Source: Hymenobacter psychrophilus
GTDB taxonomy: Bacteria > Bacteroidota > Bacteroidia > Cytophagales > Hymenobacteraceae
Direction of reading: 5' to 3'
DNA: 64,000 nt
Assembly: GCF_900107135.1 (NCBI RefSeq)
Contig: NZ_FNOV01000006.1
Coordinates: forward strand, 248,001-312,000
Position numbers and translations under genes: made by a program. Below, one piece after another: positions 38,448-47,063 of this stretch. Each line of letters opens with the position of its first letter. Position 1 is the first letter of the stretch. The notes under the pieces were generated by a model. The model was not told the DNA's origin and ran no database searches. It saw nothing but the letters and a program-made list of their open reading frames with translations.

Positions 38448-38774
38448 CTACTCGAAGTCGAGCACGGGCCCCAGGCCCCCCAGAAAGTTTTCCAGCTGCC
38501 GTACCCGGGCCCGCTGCCGGCGCACCTCCAGCTGCAGCTGCTCCAGTTGCTGGTGCATGTTCAGCACCACATCCAGACTGTCTTTGCTCAGGCCCAGCTC
38601 CTGATGCAGGCGGGCCAGCCGGGCAACGCGCTCGGGCTCCTCGCGCAGCGCGTTGGGCACATCGGGGGCCGGGTGCAACAGCCCCAGCTGTACAAATTCG
38701 CGCACTTCGGCTTCGCTCAGCCCATAGCGCACCACGCATTCCCGAAAAGTAATCGTAATAATAGCCGCTTCCAT
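38448..38774 (-). CDS. cbpM: Chaperone modulator CbpM
   Basis: A 108-residue protein of the CbpM/MerR-like family, which binds the J-domain protein CbpA and limits its activity. The winged-helix part (TFRECVVRYGLSEAEVREFVQLGLLHP) and the Leu/Gln-rich coiled coil with RRQRARVRQLENFLGG agree. It follows cbpA by 112 bases on the same strand, the usual arrangement. Confidence 0.9.
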   Translation of the reverse strand: MEAAIITITFRECVVRYGLSEAEVREFVQLGLLHPAPDVPNALREEPERVARLARLHQELGLSKDSLDVVLNMHQQLEQLQLEVRRQRARVRQLENFLGGLGPVLDFE

Positions 38775-38886
38775 GGTTTTCCTTTTACGCTGTTCGCCTT
38801 CGTTCGAAATTATTTTCTCACCTGACTTGAGCCGCTAGCCATCCACCTCAGTACCGCCGGTTTGTCCGTTTGCAAAAGCCCGACGG

Positions 38887-39801
38887 CTATTGATTGCGGA
38901 GCTCGGCCAGTTGGCGGATCAGCGTTTTTTCCTGCTCCGTCAGGTGCTGGGGCAGGCTGATGGAAAGGCGCAGGTACAGGTCGCCAAACTGGCCGTCCTG
39001 GCGATAAATCGGGAAACCCTTACCGCGCAGCCGCAGACGGGTACCGTTCTGAGTTTCGGGCTTGATGCTGATTTTTACGGCCCCCGACAGCGTTTCCACG
39101 GTATGCTCGCCCCCCAGCAGGGCCGTGTAGAGGTCTACCGGCACGTCCATGGTCAGGTCGTTGCCGGTGCGGGCGTGCCGGGCATCGGGCCGGATGCGCA
39201 GTGTGATGTAGAGCGAACCCGCCGGCCCACCGTTGCGGCCCGGCCCACCCTGGTCGCGCAACCGGATAACCTGCCCGTCCTCGACGCCGGGCTGAATGGT
39301 AAGGCGCAGGTTTTTACCATTGACGGTGAGTGTGCGGGGCCCACCCGTATAAGCGTCTTCCAGTGTCAGTTCTAGTTCGGCCTGGTAGTCCTGGCCGGTG
39401 CGGGGGCGGCTGCCACCCCCGCCGTTGCCGCCCATGCCCCCGAACATAGAGCCGAAAAAGTCGGAGAAGTCGGCCCCGCCAAACGGGTCGCCACCGCCGG
39501 CCGCGCCGCCCTGCTGATACTGTGACCAATCGAAGCCGCCACCGCTGCCGCCGGGACGGCCGCCCGCCTGCTGGTAGCGCTGATAGTCGGCGCCCAGCTG
39601 GTCGTACTTGCGGCGCTTTTCCGGGTCGCTGAGTACTTCGTGGGCTTCGTTAGCCTCCTTGAATTTCTGCTCGGCCGCGGCGTTATCGGGGTTCAGATCG
39701 GGATGGTACTGACGGGCCAGCTTGCGGTAGGCCTTTTTTATCTGGTCCTGCGTGGCCGTTTTTTCGACGCTCAGCGTCTTGTAATAATCTTTGTAGTCCA
39801 C
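38887..39801 (-). CDS. cbpA: J-domain co-chaperone, CbpA type
   Basis: A 304-residue DnaJ-like protein. Residues 1-70 form the J domain with HPD ([12 protein letters not shown]), then a Gly/Phe-rich linker of about 60 residues, then the two beta-sandwich client-binding domains (from about 125), with no zinc-finger cysteines. That layout is CbpA/DnaJ class B. It stimulates Hsp70. With cbpM downstream and hsp20 3.3 kb away, the region is rich in chaperones. C-terminus [17 protein letters not shown]. Confidence 0.94.
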   Translation of the reverse strand: MDYKDYYKTLSVEKTATQDQIKKAYRKLARQYHPDLNPDNAAAEQKFKEANEAHEVLSDPEKRRKYDQLGADYQRYQQAGGRPGGSGGGFDWSQYQQGGAAGGGDPFGGADFSDFFGSMFGGMGGNGGGGSRPRTGQDYQAELELTLEDAYTGGPRTLTVNGKNLRLTIQPGVEDGQVIRLRDQGGPGRNGGPAGSLYITLRIRPDARHARTGNDLTMDVPVDLYTALLGGEHTVETLSGAVKISIKPETQNGTRLRLRGKGFPIYRQDGQFGDLYLRLSISLPQHLTEQEKTLIRQLAELRNQ

Positions 39802-39954
39802 GGGAGAGTAGGGCGGAGGGACGGAAGGAAAACCGGCCCGAATTTGGTAGATGGCAAGCCGGTCAATACTTTAGAACGAACCCGGACCGTTACGGGTTAC
39901 CGGAGAACTATTGGCCCCGGCCGTTCTTACTTTCACCTCAACAGTTCTTGCTTT

Positions 39955-40362
39955 ATGAAATTTTTCGTCTCTCTCGCAGCCGCTCTGCTTCTGGGCGGAG
40001 CCGTTGCGGCGCAAGCCCAAACCAAGGCCGCCACCCCGCCCGCCCGCCGCGGCGTGCAGCCCAAGCCCCGCATGGTATCCAATGGTGCTACCATGAAAGA
40101 CGGCTTCCTGATGAAAGACGGTAAGGTACTCGAAACGCGCGACGCCCACACCGGCGCCATCAGCACCGAGTCGGCCCTGGTAAACGGCACCAAGGTGCAA
40201 CCCGATGGCACCATTATGATGGCCGACGGTACCACCGTTCGCCTCCAGGAAGGTGATTACATGTCGCTGACCGGCCGCCTGACTACCCGCGCCATGAAGG
40301 CTGAGCAGGACAGCCTCAGGCAGGTGCAGATCATGAAAGCCAAGGGCAAAAAGAAGCGGTAG
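39955..40362 (+). CDS. DUF6799 domain secreted protein
   Basis: A 135-residue protein from the ATG at 39955 with a signal peptide (MKFFVSLAAALLLGGAVAAQAQ). The mature part holds short repeats about methionine and aspartate (MKDGFLMKDGKVLE, LVNGTKVQPDGTIMMADGT), the DUF6799 pattern of Bacteroidota. The frame is open upstream to 39640 but overlaps cbpA there and is not used. Function unknown. A terminator follows. Confidence 0.8.
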   Translation: MKFFVSLAAALLLGGAVAAQAQTKAATPPARRGVQPKPRMVSNGATMKDGFLMKDGKVLETRDAHTGAISTESALVNGTKVQPDGTIMMADGTTVRLQEGDYMSLTGRLTTRAMKAEQDSLRQVQIMKAKGKKKR

Positions 40363-40464
40363 GCGGGCATTGCGGCGCTATTTGCGCGCTTGCCGGGCGC
40401 TGTCCGTAAGCTCGTCACTACCTGCATGAAGGCCGTTTGGGTGGCGAAAACAGGTAGTAATACC

Positions 40465-40508
40465 GCAGGGGTTGATGCAGGCGTAAGCTCGAATCAACCC
40501 CTGCTTTT
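40465..40508 (+). terminator. Terminator downstream of the DUF6799 gene
   Basis: GCAGGGGTTGAT (40465-40476) pairs with ATCAACCCCTGC (40493-40504) and TTTT follows. Just upstream, ACTACCTG (40417 on) and CAGGTAGT (to 40459) form a further loose hairpin. Confidence 0.85.
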
Positions 40509-40532
40509 GTCATCTGTCATCGTTGATCGAAG

Positions 40533-40724
40533 CTAGTGGCTGTAATCCTGGAAGATGAGGGCTACCTCGGCCTCGTTTGGCGCTTCCACGATTTCGTTGA
40601 TGACGAACTGAACCTCGTCTTCGCGCCAGCCTTCGTCTTCGGCCGCCTGAATGAAGGAGCTGAGCTGGACGAAACGGTCGGCCGCAGCGGGGGCCGTCCA
40701 GCGGATTTTTTTACGGATGCGCAT
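40533..40724 (-). CDS. Small hypothetical protein
   Basis: A 63-residue open frame (MRIRKKIRWTAPAAADRFVQL, then EDEGWREDEVQFVINEIVEA). It has a basic start and an acidic, helical end, no signal peptide and no family I know. I keep it because it lies 30 bases downstream of rlpA in the same direction and has normal codon use. Confidence 0.5.
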   Translation of the reverse strand: MRIRKKIRWTAPAAADRFVQLSSFIQAAEDEGWREDEVQFVINEIVEAPNEAEVALIFQDYSH

Positions 40725-40754
40725 AGTAGAAGGAGATGAAGCGGGCGGGCCCGG

Positions 40755-41129
40755 CTAACGGGCTTTGCGGATTACTTTCAGGGTTACCGGCGCCACGCCG
40801 GCGTCGATGATGTCGATTTTGCGGGCTGCCTTCTTCGAAAGGTCGATGATGCGGCCCTTGGCGTGCGGGCCCCGGTCGGTTACCACCACTTTTACTGAGC
40901 GGTGGTTGCGCGGGTTGGTTACGCGCACCTGGGTACCGAAGGGCAACGTGTTGTGGGCCGCCGTGAGCTTACCGGGCCGATACACGGTGCCGCTGGCCGT
41001 ACGGCGGCCGTTAAATTTGTCGGCGTAGTATGAGGCTTTGCCCGATTCGGTAAAGGCCGTACTGCCCGCGCAACCAGCCAGCAGCAGCCCGGTTCCGCAG
41101 CACAGCCCAAGTTGGATGAAGTAGCGCAT
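40755..41129 (-). CDS. rlpA: RlpA-like septal ring lytic transglycosylase lipoprotein
   Basis: A 124-residue lipoprotein (lipobox LLAGC) starting at the ATG at 41129. It is a single double-psi beta-barrel domain: GKASYYADKFNGRRTASGTVY, then AAHNTLPFGTQVRVTNPRN and VVVTDRGPHAKGRIIDLSKKAA, with the catalytic Asp-containing TDRGP motif. RlpA cuts peptidoglycan stripped of stem peptides at the septum. The C-terminal SPOR domain of E. coli RlpA is absent. It follows the GH25 lysozyme gene by 41 bases on the same strand, so both are probably co-transcribed. Confidence 0.92.
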   Translation of the reverse strand: MRYFIQLGLCCGTGLLLAGCAGSTAFTESGKASYYADKFNGRRTASGTVYRPGKLTAAHNTLPFGTQVRVTNPRNHRSVKVVVTDRGPHAKGRIIDLSKKAARKIDIIDAGVAPVTLKVIRKAR

Positions 41130-41170
41130 AGCAGTAAAGTTAACGGCTAAATGATAGTCTGGCCGGAGCA

Positions 41171-42004
41171 CTACGGCCGTTTGGGCGGAATCCGCAGGGC
41201 CCGCAGCCGCTCGAAGCTACCCTGGAACACGTTGAAATCAACTGGCCCCCGGATGCCGGGCACGTACGATTCGTCGGAGTGCTGCCAGATAATCCAGCGG
41301 CTGGCCGGCAGCTTGGGCTGGTCGACTTCGTAGTGCGCCAGCCAGAGCGGATAATCGTCGAAATGGCCCGCCAGGTGGCGCTGATAGAAGCCGTAGTTGG
41401 AGTACAGAATAGGCCGCACGCCGTAGTGGCGCTCCACCAGCCGCAGCCACAGGGCCACCCCGCGCCGCATCTGGGCCACGTCGTGAAAGTTGGCGTGCTC
41501 CACGTCGAGTACGGGGGGCAGGTCGCCGGGCCCGAGCGGCACGGTGCGCGTGAACAGGCTGGCCTGCCGGGTGGCGTCGGAGTTGGGGTGGAAGTAGTGG
41601 TAGGCCCCGCGAAAGACGCCGGCCGCCCGGGCTTCGCGCCAGTTGCGCCCGAAGCGGGCGTCGCGCAACGTGCCGCCTTCGGTGGCTTTGATGAAAGCGA
41701 AGCGCACCTCGTGGCTGGCCACCCGGGGCCAGTCGATGCGCCCCTGGTAGGCCGAAACGTCGATGCCGTGCACTTCGTAGTCAGTCCGGAGCGGGGTCTT
41801 CTCGCGCCCCGTGAGCGAGCCGGCCAGCAGCGTGGCGTAGGCCCGGCGGGCGTAGCGGTTGAGCTGGGCCGCGTAGCGTCCGTAAAGTCCCAGGCCAGCC
41901 AGCAGCAGCCCGGCCAGCAGCCAGCCCAGCCACCGCCGGGTGGCACGGCGGGGTTGGGGCGAGCGGGGCGGGCGCCGCGGCGAGGAAGACGACGTAAGGG
42001 GCAT
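41171..42004 (-). CDS. GH25-family lysozyme, membrane-anchored
   Basis: A 277-residue protein starting at the ATG at 42004. A basic, Pro/Arg-rich N-terminus is followed by one membrane helix (LGWLLAGLLLAGLGLYG). Residues about 78-270 form a glycoside hydrolase 25 domain with the catalytic acids in HGIDVSAYQG and PVLDVEH; FIKATEG and WLAHYEVD are also typical. It cuts the muramic-acid-to-glucosamine bond in peptidoglycan. First gene of a likely operon with rlpA. Confidence 0.93.
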   Translation of the reverse strand: MPLTSSSSPRRPPRSPQPRRATRRWLGWLLAGLLLAGLGLYGRYAAQLNRYARRAYATLLAGSLTGREKTPLRTDYEVHGIDVSAYQGRIDWPRVASHEVRFAFIKATEGGTLRDARFGRNWREARAAGVFRGAYHYFHPNSDATRQASLFTRTVPLGPGDLPPVLDVEHANFHDVAQMRRGVALWLRLVERHYGVRPILYSNYGFYQRHLAGHFDDYPLWLAHYEVDQPKLPASRWIIWQHSDESYVPGIRGPVDFNVFQGSFERLRALRIPPKRP

Positions 42005-42135
42005 ATAACCGGCGGTACGTAAGTAAAGGTAACGCCCCAACCCGGCCAGTTGGTGCCCCGGCCGCCGCAAAGTCCCGATGGGTTGGGCGCAACCGCCGGT
42101 TTTTTCGCACCTTCGGCTTCTTAAATTTCTTCGCC

Positions 42136-42417
42136 ATGTCCCAATCCCCCCCTCCCTCCGCCCACGATGCCCGCGACGAATCGGGCCGCCTGATTCGGGA
42201 GCTGCACGGGGTTACGCTGGCCCAGATTCTGGAGTATCTGGTGGCGGCCTACGGCTGGCCCGAGCTGGACAGCCGCATCCGCATCAACTGCTTTTCGACG
42301 GATCCGAGCATCAAATCCAGCCTCACCTTCCTGCGCCGCACGCCCTGGGCCCGCGCCAAAGTCGAGGAGCTGTACATCAACACCCGCACGGCAGAGCTGC
42401 GCAAGGCGAAGTCGTAG
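42136..42417 (+). CDS. VF530 (DUF2132) family protein
   Basis: A 93-residue protein of the VF530 family, which has a structure suggesting DNA binding. Seen are ELHGVTLAQILEYLVAAYGW, IRINCFSTDPSIKSSLTFLR and RRTPWARAKVEELYI, nearly the whole family signature. It diverges from the GH25 gene and is followed by a 56-bp-arm inverted repeat. Confidence 0.92.
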   Translation: MSQSPPPSAHDARDESGRLIRELHGVTLAQILEYLVAAYGWPELDSRIRINCFSTDPSIKSSLTFLRRTPWARAKVEELYINTRTAELRKAKS

Positions 42418-42441
42418 GCTGGTAGTGAAGGGGATGAAAAC

Positions 42442-42582
42442 AATAGAACAGTCATTCTGAGCGAAGGCGCAGCCGCAGTCGAAGAATCTCTACCGCCGAA
42501 GTAATCCTGTCGTCGGGAGTTAGTTTGGCGGTAGAGATTCTTCGACTGCGGCTGCGCCTTCGCTCAGAATGACTGTTCTATT
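42442..42582. repeat. Inverted repeat of the GTCATTC-GAGCGAAG family, copy 2
   Basis: Perfect 56-bp arms at 42442-42497 and 42527-42582 enclose a 29-base loop. The arms contain CAGTCATTCTGAGCGAAGG and GAAGAATCTC. The loop includes TAATCCTG and GGAGTTAGT, strings that recur in the loop of the copy at 52613-52721. It lies between two genes on the same strand. Confidence 0.92.
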
Positions 42583-42665
42583 ATCCCTCCTACCCTACAA
42601 CCCTATACCTCTATCATCACCTTATCCCCTCCTCACCCATTCATCTCATCACCACTTCACCGCCC

Positions 42666-42989
42666 ATGGCCGAAATCAAGCAGAAAACCGGACCACTGGC
42701 TTTTTTAGTGGGAGCCGGCCTGTTCGTGGCTTTCGAAACGGCCGCGTACTACCTGCTGCGCTTTGTTACCTCGGGCCTCGGCATTGCCGACCAACTGCAG
42801 CCCGAAAACACTATTGTGAGCAATTGGGTGAAAACGGTGGTGTTTCTGCTGCTGCACCTGACGCTGGTAGTGGTGGCGGTGCTGGTGCTCAGCAACCGGC
42901 TGCCACGCCGGCTGCGGGGCCAGCTTATGGGTTGGTTCTACCTTTCGCTGCTCGTTGGTTTCGCCTTGCTGATTCCGCTGTTCTCCTGA
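42666..42989 (+). CDS. Hypothetical membrane protein
   Basis: A 107-residue protein with three hydrophobic helices (about 11-33, 58-80, 88-105) and a short basic loop (NRLPRRLRGQ). No recognised family. Its ATG is preceded by a G-poor stretch of CAC and CTC repeats (42590-42665), like the TPR gene at 10957. It converges with hsp20. Confidence 0.68.
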   Translation: MAEIKQKTGPLAFLVGAGLFVAFETAAYYLLRFVTSGLGIADQLQPENTIVSNWVKTVVFLLLHLTLVVVAVLVLSNRLPRRLRGQLMGWFYLSLLVGFALLIPLFS

Positions 42990-43000
42990 ATTTTTGCATG

Positions 43001-43027
43001 AAAAAAGCCACTGCTGAGGGCAGTGGC
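43001..43027 (-). terminator. Terminator after hsp20
   Basis: GCCACTGC and GCAGTGGC form an eight-base stem, followed on the minus strand by six T (43006-43001). It lies about 54 bases past the hsp20 stop. Confidence 0.85.
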
Positions 43028-43080
43028 CAGGTGATACAGGTGGGCCGGTCGGTCCCGGCGTTATGGCAATGAAAAGCGGC

Positions 43081-43461
43081 TTAGCGCTGCCTGATGTCGA
43101 TTTCGCGCGACTCGCCGTTGGCGGCGTAGGGGATACGCACGAGCAATTCGGCACCCTCAAACACGGCATCGATGCGGCTGACGTTGAGGCCGGCCGGCAG
43201 GCTGAGCGTGCGGCTGAACAGGGGCGCGGCCAGCTTGTCATCGGGCTCGTGCCGGAACTCGGCGTACACGGTCAGGGTGCTTTCATTGAGCACGACGTGG
43301 AAGTTTTGCGGATTGACTGAGGGAAGAGCCACGCGGATAATGACGCCTTTCTCCCGCTTATCAATCCGCACCTGGGCCTGCGCGACGCCGCCACCCAGGG
43401 TGTTGAGCAGGTCGAGCTGAGGCGCGATGTTACGGATAAATTCTTTGCTGATCAGGTTCAT
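43081..43461 (-). CDS. Hsp20/alpha-crystallin small heat-shock protein
   Basis: A 126-residue small chaperone that holds unfolding proteins. The alpha-crystallin domain fills residues about 28-126: GVIIRVALPSVNPQNFHVVLNESTLTV read in parts, SRTLSLPAGLNVSRIDAVFEG and a C-terminal IDIRQR in place of the usual I-x-I tail. It lies alone with a terminator behind it. The heat-shock promoter was not identified. Confidence 0.93.
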   Translation of the reverse strand: MNLISKEFIRNIAPQLDLLNTLGGGVAQAQVRIDKREKGVIIRVALPSVNPQNFHVVLNESTLTVYAEFRHEPDDKLAAPLFSRTLSLPAGLNVSRIDAVFEGAELLVRIPYAANGESREIDIRQR

Positions 43462-43693
43462 AAGATGGGTCCTTTCTGTTGATGTGACTGACTTAATTCA
43501 AAAGTTATACCAAGGATGAACATAAGGCGCTACAAGCTTCACAATGCCATAAAGTCCGGTTGCAGGAGTATTTTTTCGCTGGTCCGGCCATTGTGTCGGG
43601 CGCAGCAGCAGGTGTGTTGCTTTCCGCAGGGCGGCGGAAAACCCAGCCGTTGCGTACACGGGTGCAGACAATCAACTTCAGCCCCTTCGCGCT

Positions 43694-44341
43694 ATGGAGC
43701 CTAAAACCATTTCTACGGCCCGCACGGCCCGCTATATCAGCCTCGGCGAGCCGGGTGCCGATATTCAGCACGTGTTTTTCTGCCTGCACGGCGAAAGCCA
43801 GGCGCTGGCCGATTTTGCGGCCCAGCTCGTTAATTTTGATACGCCTGAACGGCTGCTGGTGTTGCCCGAGGCTCTCTCGCGCTACACTATGCCAGCCGGC
43901 CCCGCCGGAGCGCCCCTCACGGTGGCTTCCTGGTTTGCCGCCGATTCGCTGCTGCCCGACCTAGCCGATCTGACCGCCTACCTCGACGAGCTAGCCGCCG
44001 AAGTGCTGGCCCACTGCCCCGCTGGTGTGCCTGTTACGGTGCTCGGCTACGGCAGCGGCGCGGCCGCAGCCTGCCGCTGGCTGGCCGGGGGCCGCACCCA
44101 CTACGACCGGCTGTTGCTCTACGCACCCGTTTTCCCGCCCTCCATCGACCGGCGCGCCACGCTCGTAGGCCTGCCCGATCGGCCCATCACCCTGATTTCG
44201 ACCACGACCGAAGCCTTCACGACCGAGGCCGTGGGGGCCGGTTTGCTCCAGGACCTGCAGGACGTGGGCCTGAGCGCCCAGCACCGCTACGTATCGGAAG
44301 GCCCGCTCACGCTCGCCGCCCTGGGCACGGTAGGAAAGTAA
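43694..44341 (+). CDS. Alpha/beta hydrolase, carboxylesterase type
   Basis: A 215-residue soluble hydrolase. VFFCLHGES (oxyanion region), LLVLPEALSRY, and the nucleophile elbow LGYGSGAAAACRW (GxSxG) are present, and YAPVFPP and DRPITLIS precede the probable His in the C-terminal part. It resembles the phospholipase/carboxylesterase group. The final His (perhaps H in LSAQHRYV) is only tentatively placed. It is a single gene; substrate unknown. Confidence 0.8.
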   Translation: MEPKTISTARTARYISLGEPGADIQHVFFCLHGESQALADFAAQLVNFDTPERLLVLPEALSRYTMPAGPAGAPLTVASWFAADSLLPDLADLTAYLDELAAEVLAHCPAGVPVTVLGYGSGAAAACRWLAGGRTHYDRLLLYAPVFPPSIDRRATLVGLPDRPITLISTTTEAFTTEAVGAGLLQDLQDVGLSAQHRYVSEGPLTLAALGTVGK

Positions 44342-44512
44342 GCGGGCGGCTGTTGGCAACCTGTTATTCAGCGCGAAGAACCTGGCCTGATTCGTTTCCA
44401 TACTCACCTAAAGAACCACGCGCAGTTTTTCGACTCTGGCTTTGTGCGCCACATGCGCGAAATGACTTTTCTGTATCTAAGCGCTACCCATTAGGCCCCA
44501 AACACTACCCGC

Positions 44513-45283
44513 ATGGCTGATTTCGACCTTACCCAACTGCCTACCCGCGCGCCCGGCAGCGTACATAAAGCGGCCACTAAGCGGGCCAACAAGAAGCTCC
44601 GGCAAGAGCTGATAGAGCTGCAGAACCGCCTGTACGCCGAGGGCCGCCACAGCGTGCTCATCATTCTGCAGGGGATGGATGCCAGCGGCAAAGACGGCCT
44701 GATCCGGCGCGTGTTCAGCGGCATAAATCCCCAGGGCGTGCGGGTGTATTCGTTCAAAGAGCCCACTGAGACCGAGCTAGCGCACGATTTCCTGTGGCGC
44801 ATTCACCAGCAGACGCCCGCCCGGGGCATGATGCAGGTATTCAACCGCTCGCAGTACGAAGATGTGCTCATCACCCGCGTGGAAGGGCTGATTGACGATG
44901 CCGAGGCCCGACGGCGCTTCACGGCCATCAATAACTTTGAAAAGCTGCTCCAGCAGGCCGGCACTACGGTGCTCAAATTTTACCTGCACGTATCGGAGGA
45001 GGAGCAACACGAGCGGCTGCAGGAGCGCGTAACCGACCCCGACAAGCGGTGGAAATATGAGGCCGGCGACGAGAAAAAAGCCAGCCAGCGCCCCGCCTAC
45101 CGCGCCGTGTACGAAGACGCGTTCCGTAACTGCAGCCCCGCCAGTTGCCCCTGGCACATCGTGCCCGCCGACCAGAACTGGTACAAAGCCCACGTAGTTG
45201 CCCAAACCCTGCGCGACACGCTCGTTGCCCTCGACCTGCAGTACCCAACCACCAAGAAGATTAAGGTACGGGCGAGTAAGTAG
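44513..45283 (+). CDS. PPK2-family polyphosphate kinase
   Basis: A 256-residue kinase that moves phosphate between polyphosphate and nucleotides. The Walker A motif GMDASGKDG is at residues 54-62, the lid-like RVYSFKEPTETELAHDFLWR follows, and the Walker B-like FNRSQYEDVL is at about 109-118 (Gln where most have His). DKRWKYEAGDEKK and NWYKAHVVAQTL complete the family pattern. The length fits a one-domain class I or III enzyme. A strong terminator follows. Confidence 0.94.
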   Translation: MADFDLTQLPTRAPGSVHKAATKRANKKLRQELIELQNRLYAEGRHSVLIILQGMDASGKDGLIRRVFSGINPQGVRVYSFKEPTETELAHDFLWRIHQQTPARGMMQVFNRSQYEDVLITRVEGLIDDAEARRRFTAINNFEKLLQQAGTTVLKFYLHVSEEEQHERLQERVTDPDKRWKYEAGDEKKASQRPAYRAVYEDAFRNCSPASCPWHIVPADQNWYKAHVVAQTLRDTLVALDLQYPTTKKIKVRASK

Positions 45284-45316
45284 CGCTGAGCAGCAGCAAC
45301 TTGCTCTTCAAAGCAA

Positions 45317-45387
45317 CCGAAGGGCCTTAGCCAGCTGAAACGGCCGTAACAACGACTCGTTTCAACTGGCTAAGGCCCTTCGGCTTT
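45317..45387 (+). terminator. Long terminator hairpin after ppk2
   Basis: Arms of 26 bp at 45317-45342 and 45358-45383 (CCGAAGGGCCTTAGCCAG and its complement) pair with one mismatch around 15 bases, and TTTT follows. It also separates the convergent GNAT gene. Confidence 0.87.
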
Positions 45388-45404
45388 TCCGGAAGGTGGG
45401 GTTT

Positions 45405-45971
45405 CTACGCCCTTTTTTCATTCTTATCCGCCGCCGTTACGTTGCGGCCGAACAGGTGTCGTCCTTCGGTGTCGGGGGCTTCGCTGATTTGCTGGAAGCC
45501 GCTGGTTTCGAGCACCCGGCGGGCGGGCGCGTTGGCGGGGTTGATGCGGGCAGTGAGGTAGCGCACCATATCGGTGTCGGCGGCGTGGCGTACAAGGCCC
45601 GCCACCAGTTCGGTGCCCAGCCCTTTGCCCTGCCAGTCGGTGACTACGGCAAACCCTATTTCGGCCGTTTCGTCAACGGGCGGACCGTGGAAGCCGGCGG
45701 TGCCAACGAGCGTGTTGGCCGCCACTTCGGCGCCGGCCCGTAGCAGGGCATACCAGCCGTACCAGCCCGCCGCCTCGCGGCCACCCGCCGTGAGCTGCTC
45801 CAGAAAATGCTGCTGCACTTCGGCATCGTACTCGGGTGGGGGCCAGTGCTCGGGCAGCTGAGCCCCAAGTAATACAGGGAAATACTGGGGCTTGGCAGTT
45901 TCGGCAATCAGCAGGGCCCGGCTGGCGGCAACCAGCGTCAGGCGGGGCGTGTAAGTAATGAGTGGAATCAT
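45405..45971 (-). CDS. GNAT-family N-acetyltransferase
   Basis: A 188-residue acetyltransferase of the RimJ/RimL-like GNAT group. TPRLTLVAAS opens the fold, VGTAGFHGPP and AEIGFAVVTDWQGKGLGTELV hold the acetyl-CoA-binding loop (Q/RxxGxG form: QGKGLG), and NPANAPARRVLETSGF is the typical next helix. Target unknown. Confidence 0.9.
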   Translation of the reverse strand: MIPLITYTPRLTLVAASRALLIAETAKPQYFPVLLGAQLPEHWPPPEYDAEVQQHFLEQLTAGGREAAGWYGWYALLRAGAEVAANTLVGTAGFHGPPVDETAEIGFAVVTDWQGKGLGTELVAGLVRHAADTDMVRYLTARINPANAPARRVLETSGFQQISEAPDTEGRHLFGRNVTAADKNEKRA

Positions 45972-46061
45972 GCAAAAAGATACGCAGCCGGACCGGATTA
46001 GGGTATAGCCGGGCTTTGGCTGGCAGTTGAGCGGGCAGCCGCACCGGCGGGCTGCAGAAGT

Positions 46062-46334
46062 TTACCGGCCGCCCGCGGCCACGGCCACCGGGGCTACACT
46101 CAGGTGCTGGTCTACGCAGTCGAGCACATTTTGCACGGTGCGCAGATCCTCCATTTCGGCGTCGGGAATTTCAATATGAAAGCGTTGCTCCAAATTGATG
46201 GCCAGCTCCACGAGGTCGATGGAGTCGAGGCCGATGTCCTGCTGCAGACGGGTGCCGGGCTGCATCACCAGCGCCGGGTTGCGGCGCTTGCGTAGCAGCA
46301 TCCGCTCCACCTGATAACGAATGATATTTTCCAT
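46062..46334 (-). CDS. Acyl carrier protein, stand-alone
   Basis: A 90-residue acyl carrier protein with the phosphopantetheine Ser in DIGLDSIDLVELAINLEQRF (residues about 33-52). It is not the fatty-acid ACP of the main fab cluster, because no synthase, acyl-transferase or phosphopantetheinyl transferase gene is adjacent. It lies 38 bases downstream of a membrane-fusion-like gene on the same strand. The ending (SVAPVAVAAGGR) is unusually Ala-rich. The role may be in lipid or aryl-polyene type synthesis elsewhere, but that is only a guess. Confidence 0.85.
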   Translation of the reverse strand: MENIIRYQVERMLLRKRRNPALVMQPGTRLQQDIGLDSIDLVELAINLEQRFHIEIPDAEMEDLRTVQNVLDCVDQHLSVAPVAVAAGGR

Positions 46335-46372
46335 GGGAGAATCAAAAAGCAGAAAAACGAACTGTTGGGGCC

Positions 46373-46936
46373 CTACTCAACGTGGCTGAGCAGCGGCGTA
46401 GTATCGGGGGTGGGCAGCGGGGCCAGCTGCGCCACCGGCGAATCGGGCCGGAGCTGGTCGCCGGCGTGGGCGGTAGGCGCCAGCAGCAGGCCATCGGCCG
46501 GAGCCGTGACGTACACGAAGTTGAGCATGGGCACAGCCCGCGCCAGCTGCTCGCGGGTGGCGGCCAGCTGAGCCTGGGCCGCTACCAGCTGCTCGGCCGG
46601 AGCCGCCTGATTCAGCAGAGCCGCGTAGGTCTGCTGCTGCCGCTTCAGCCGGAGCTGTAACTGCTGCTGCTGCACGCTGGGCTGCTTTTGCAGCAGCTTC
46701 AGCAACAGCTGCCCGCGGCGAACCGACTGGCCCGCGTGGTAGAACACCTCGTGGACCCGGCCGCGCTGGCCCGCCAGTAGCGGCTCGCCCGCCACTGGTG
46801 CCGAAGCCGACACCAGCGGCAAGGCCACCACAGCGGAAACCGGGGCCGGTTGGGAGGGGGCGAGCCAGCGGGGCACTACGGTGCCGCCGGCCGCGAAGGC
46901 AAACAGGAGTAGTCCTGCGCCAATTGATTTTTTCAT
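46373..46936 (-). CDS. HlyD-type membrane-fusion-like protein, short
   Basis: A 187-residue protein from the ATG at 46936 with one N-terminal signal or anchor (KSIGAGLLLFAFAAGGTVV). The rest reads as half of a biotinyl-lipoyl hairpin (GQRGRVHEVFYHAGQSVRRGQLLLKLLQ), a Gln/Leu-rich coiled coil (RLKRQQQTYAALLNQ), and the second lipoyl half (VYVTAPADGLLLAPTAHAGDQL). It is much shorter than usual adaptors (about 350 aa) and has no transporter beside it. The frame is open further upstream, but that part overlaps the Rrf2 gene. Confidence 0.78.
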   Translation of the reverse strand: MKKSIGAGLLLFAFAAGGTVVPRWLAPSQPAPVSAVVALPLVSASAPVAGEPLLAGQRGRVHEVFYHAGQSVRRGQLLLKLLQKQPSVQQQQLQLRLKRQQQTYAALLNQAAPAEQLVAAQAQLAATREQLARAVPMLNFVYVTAPADGLLLAPTAHAGDQLRPDSPVAQLAPLPTPDTTPLLSHVE

Positions 46937-47063
46937 GAGCTGAAACCGGCTGGCAGACCCATAAGGGCCGGCCGCCGGCAAAAAAGACGCTTCTGCGCGA
47001 AAGCTGGCAGAAGCAAGAAGAAAAAGTAAAGAAGCTGCCCGCACCAGGGGCACCGCCGTTAGG

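Noticed and set aside
43505..43789. A minus-strand 94-residue frame before the esterase
   Set aside because: It overlaps the esterase start in antisense, begins inside that gene and has no motif.
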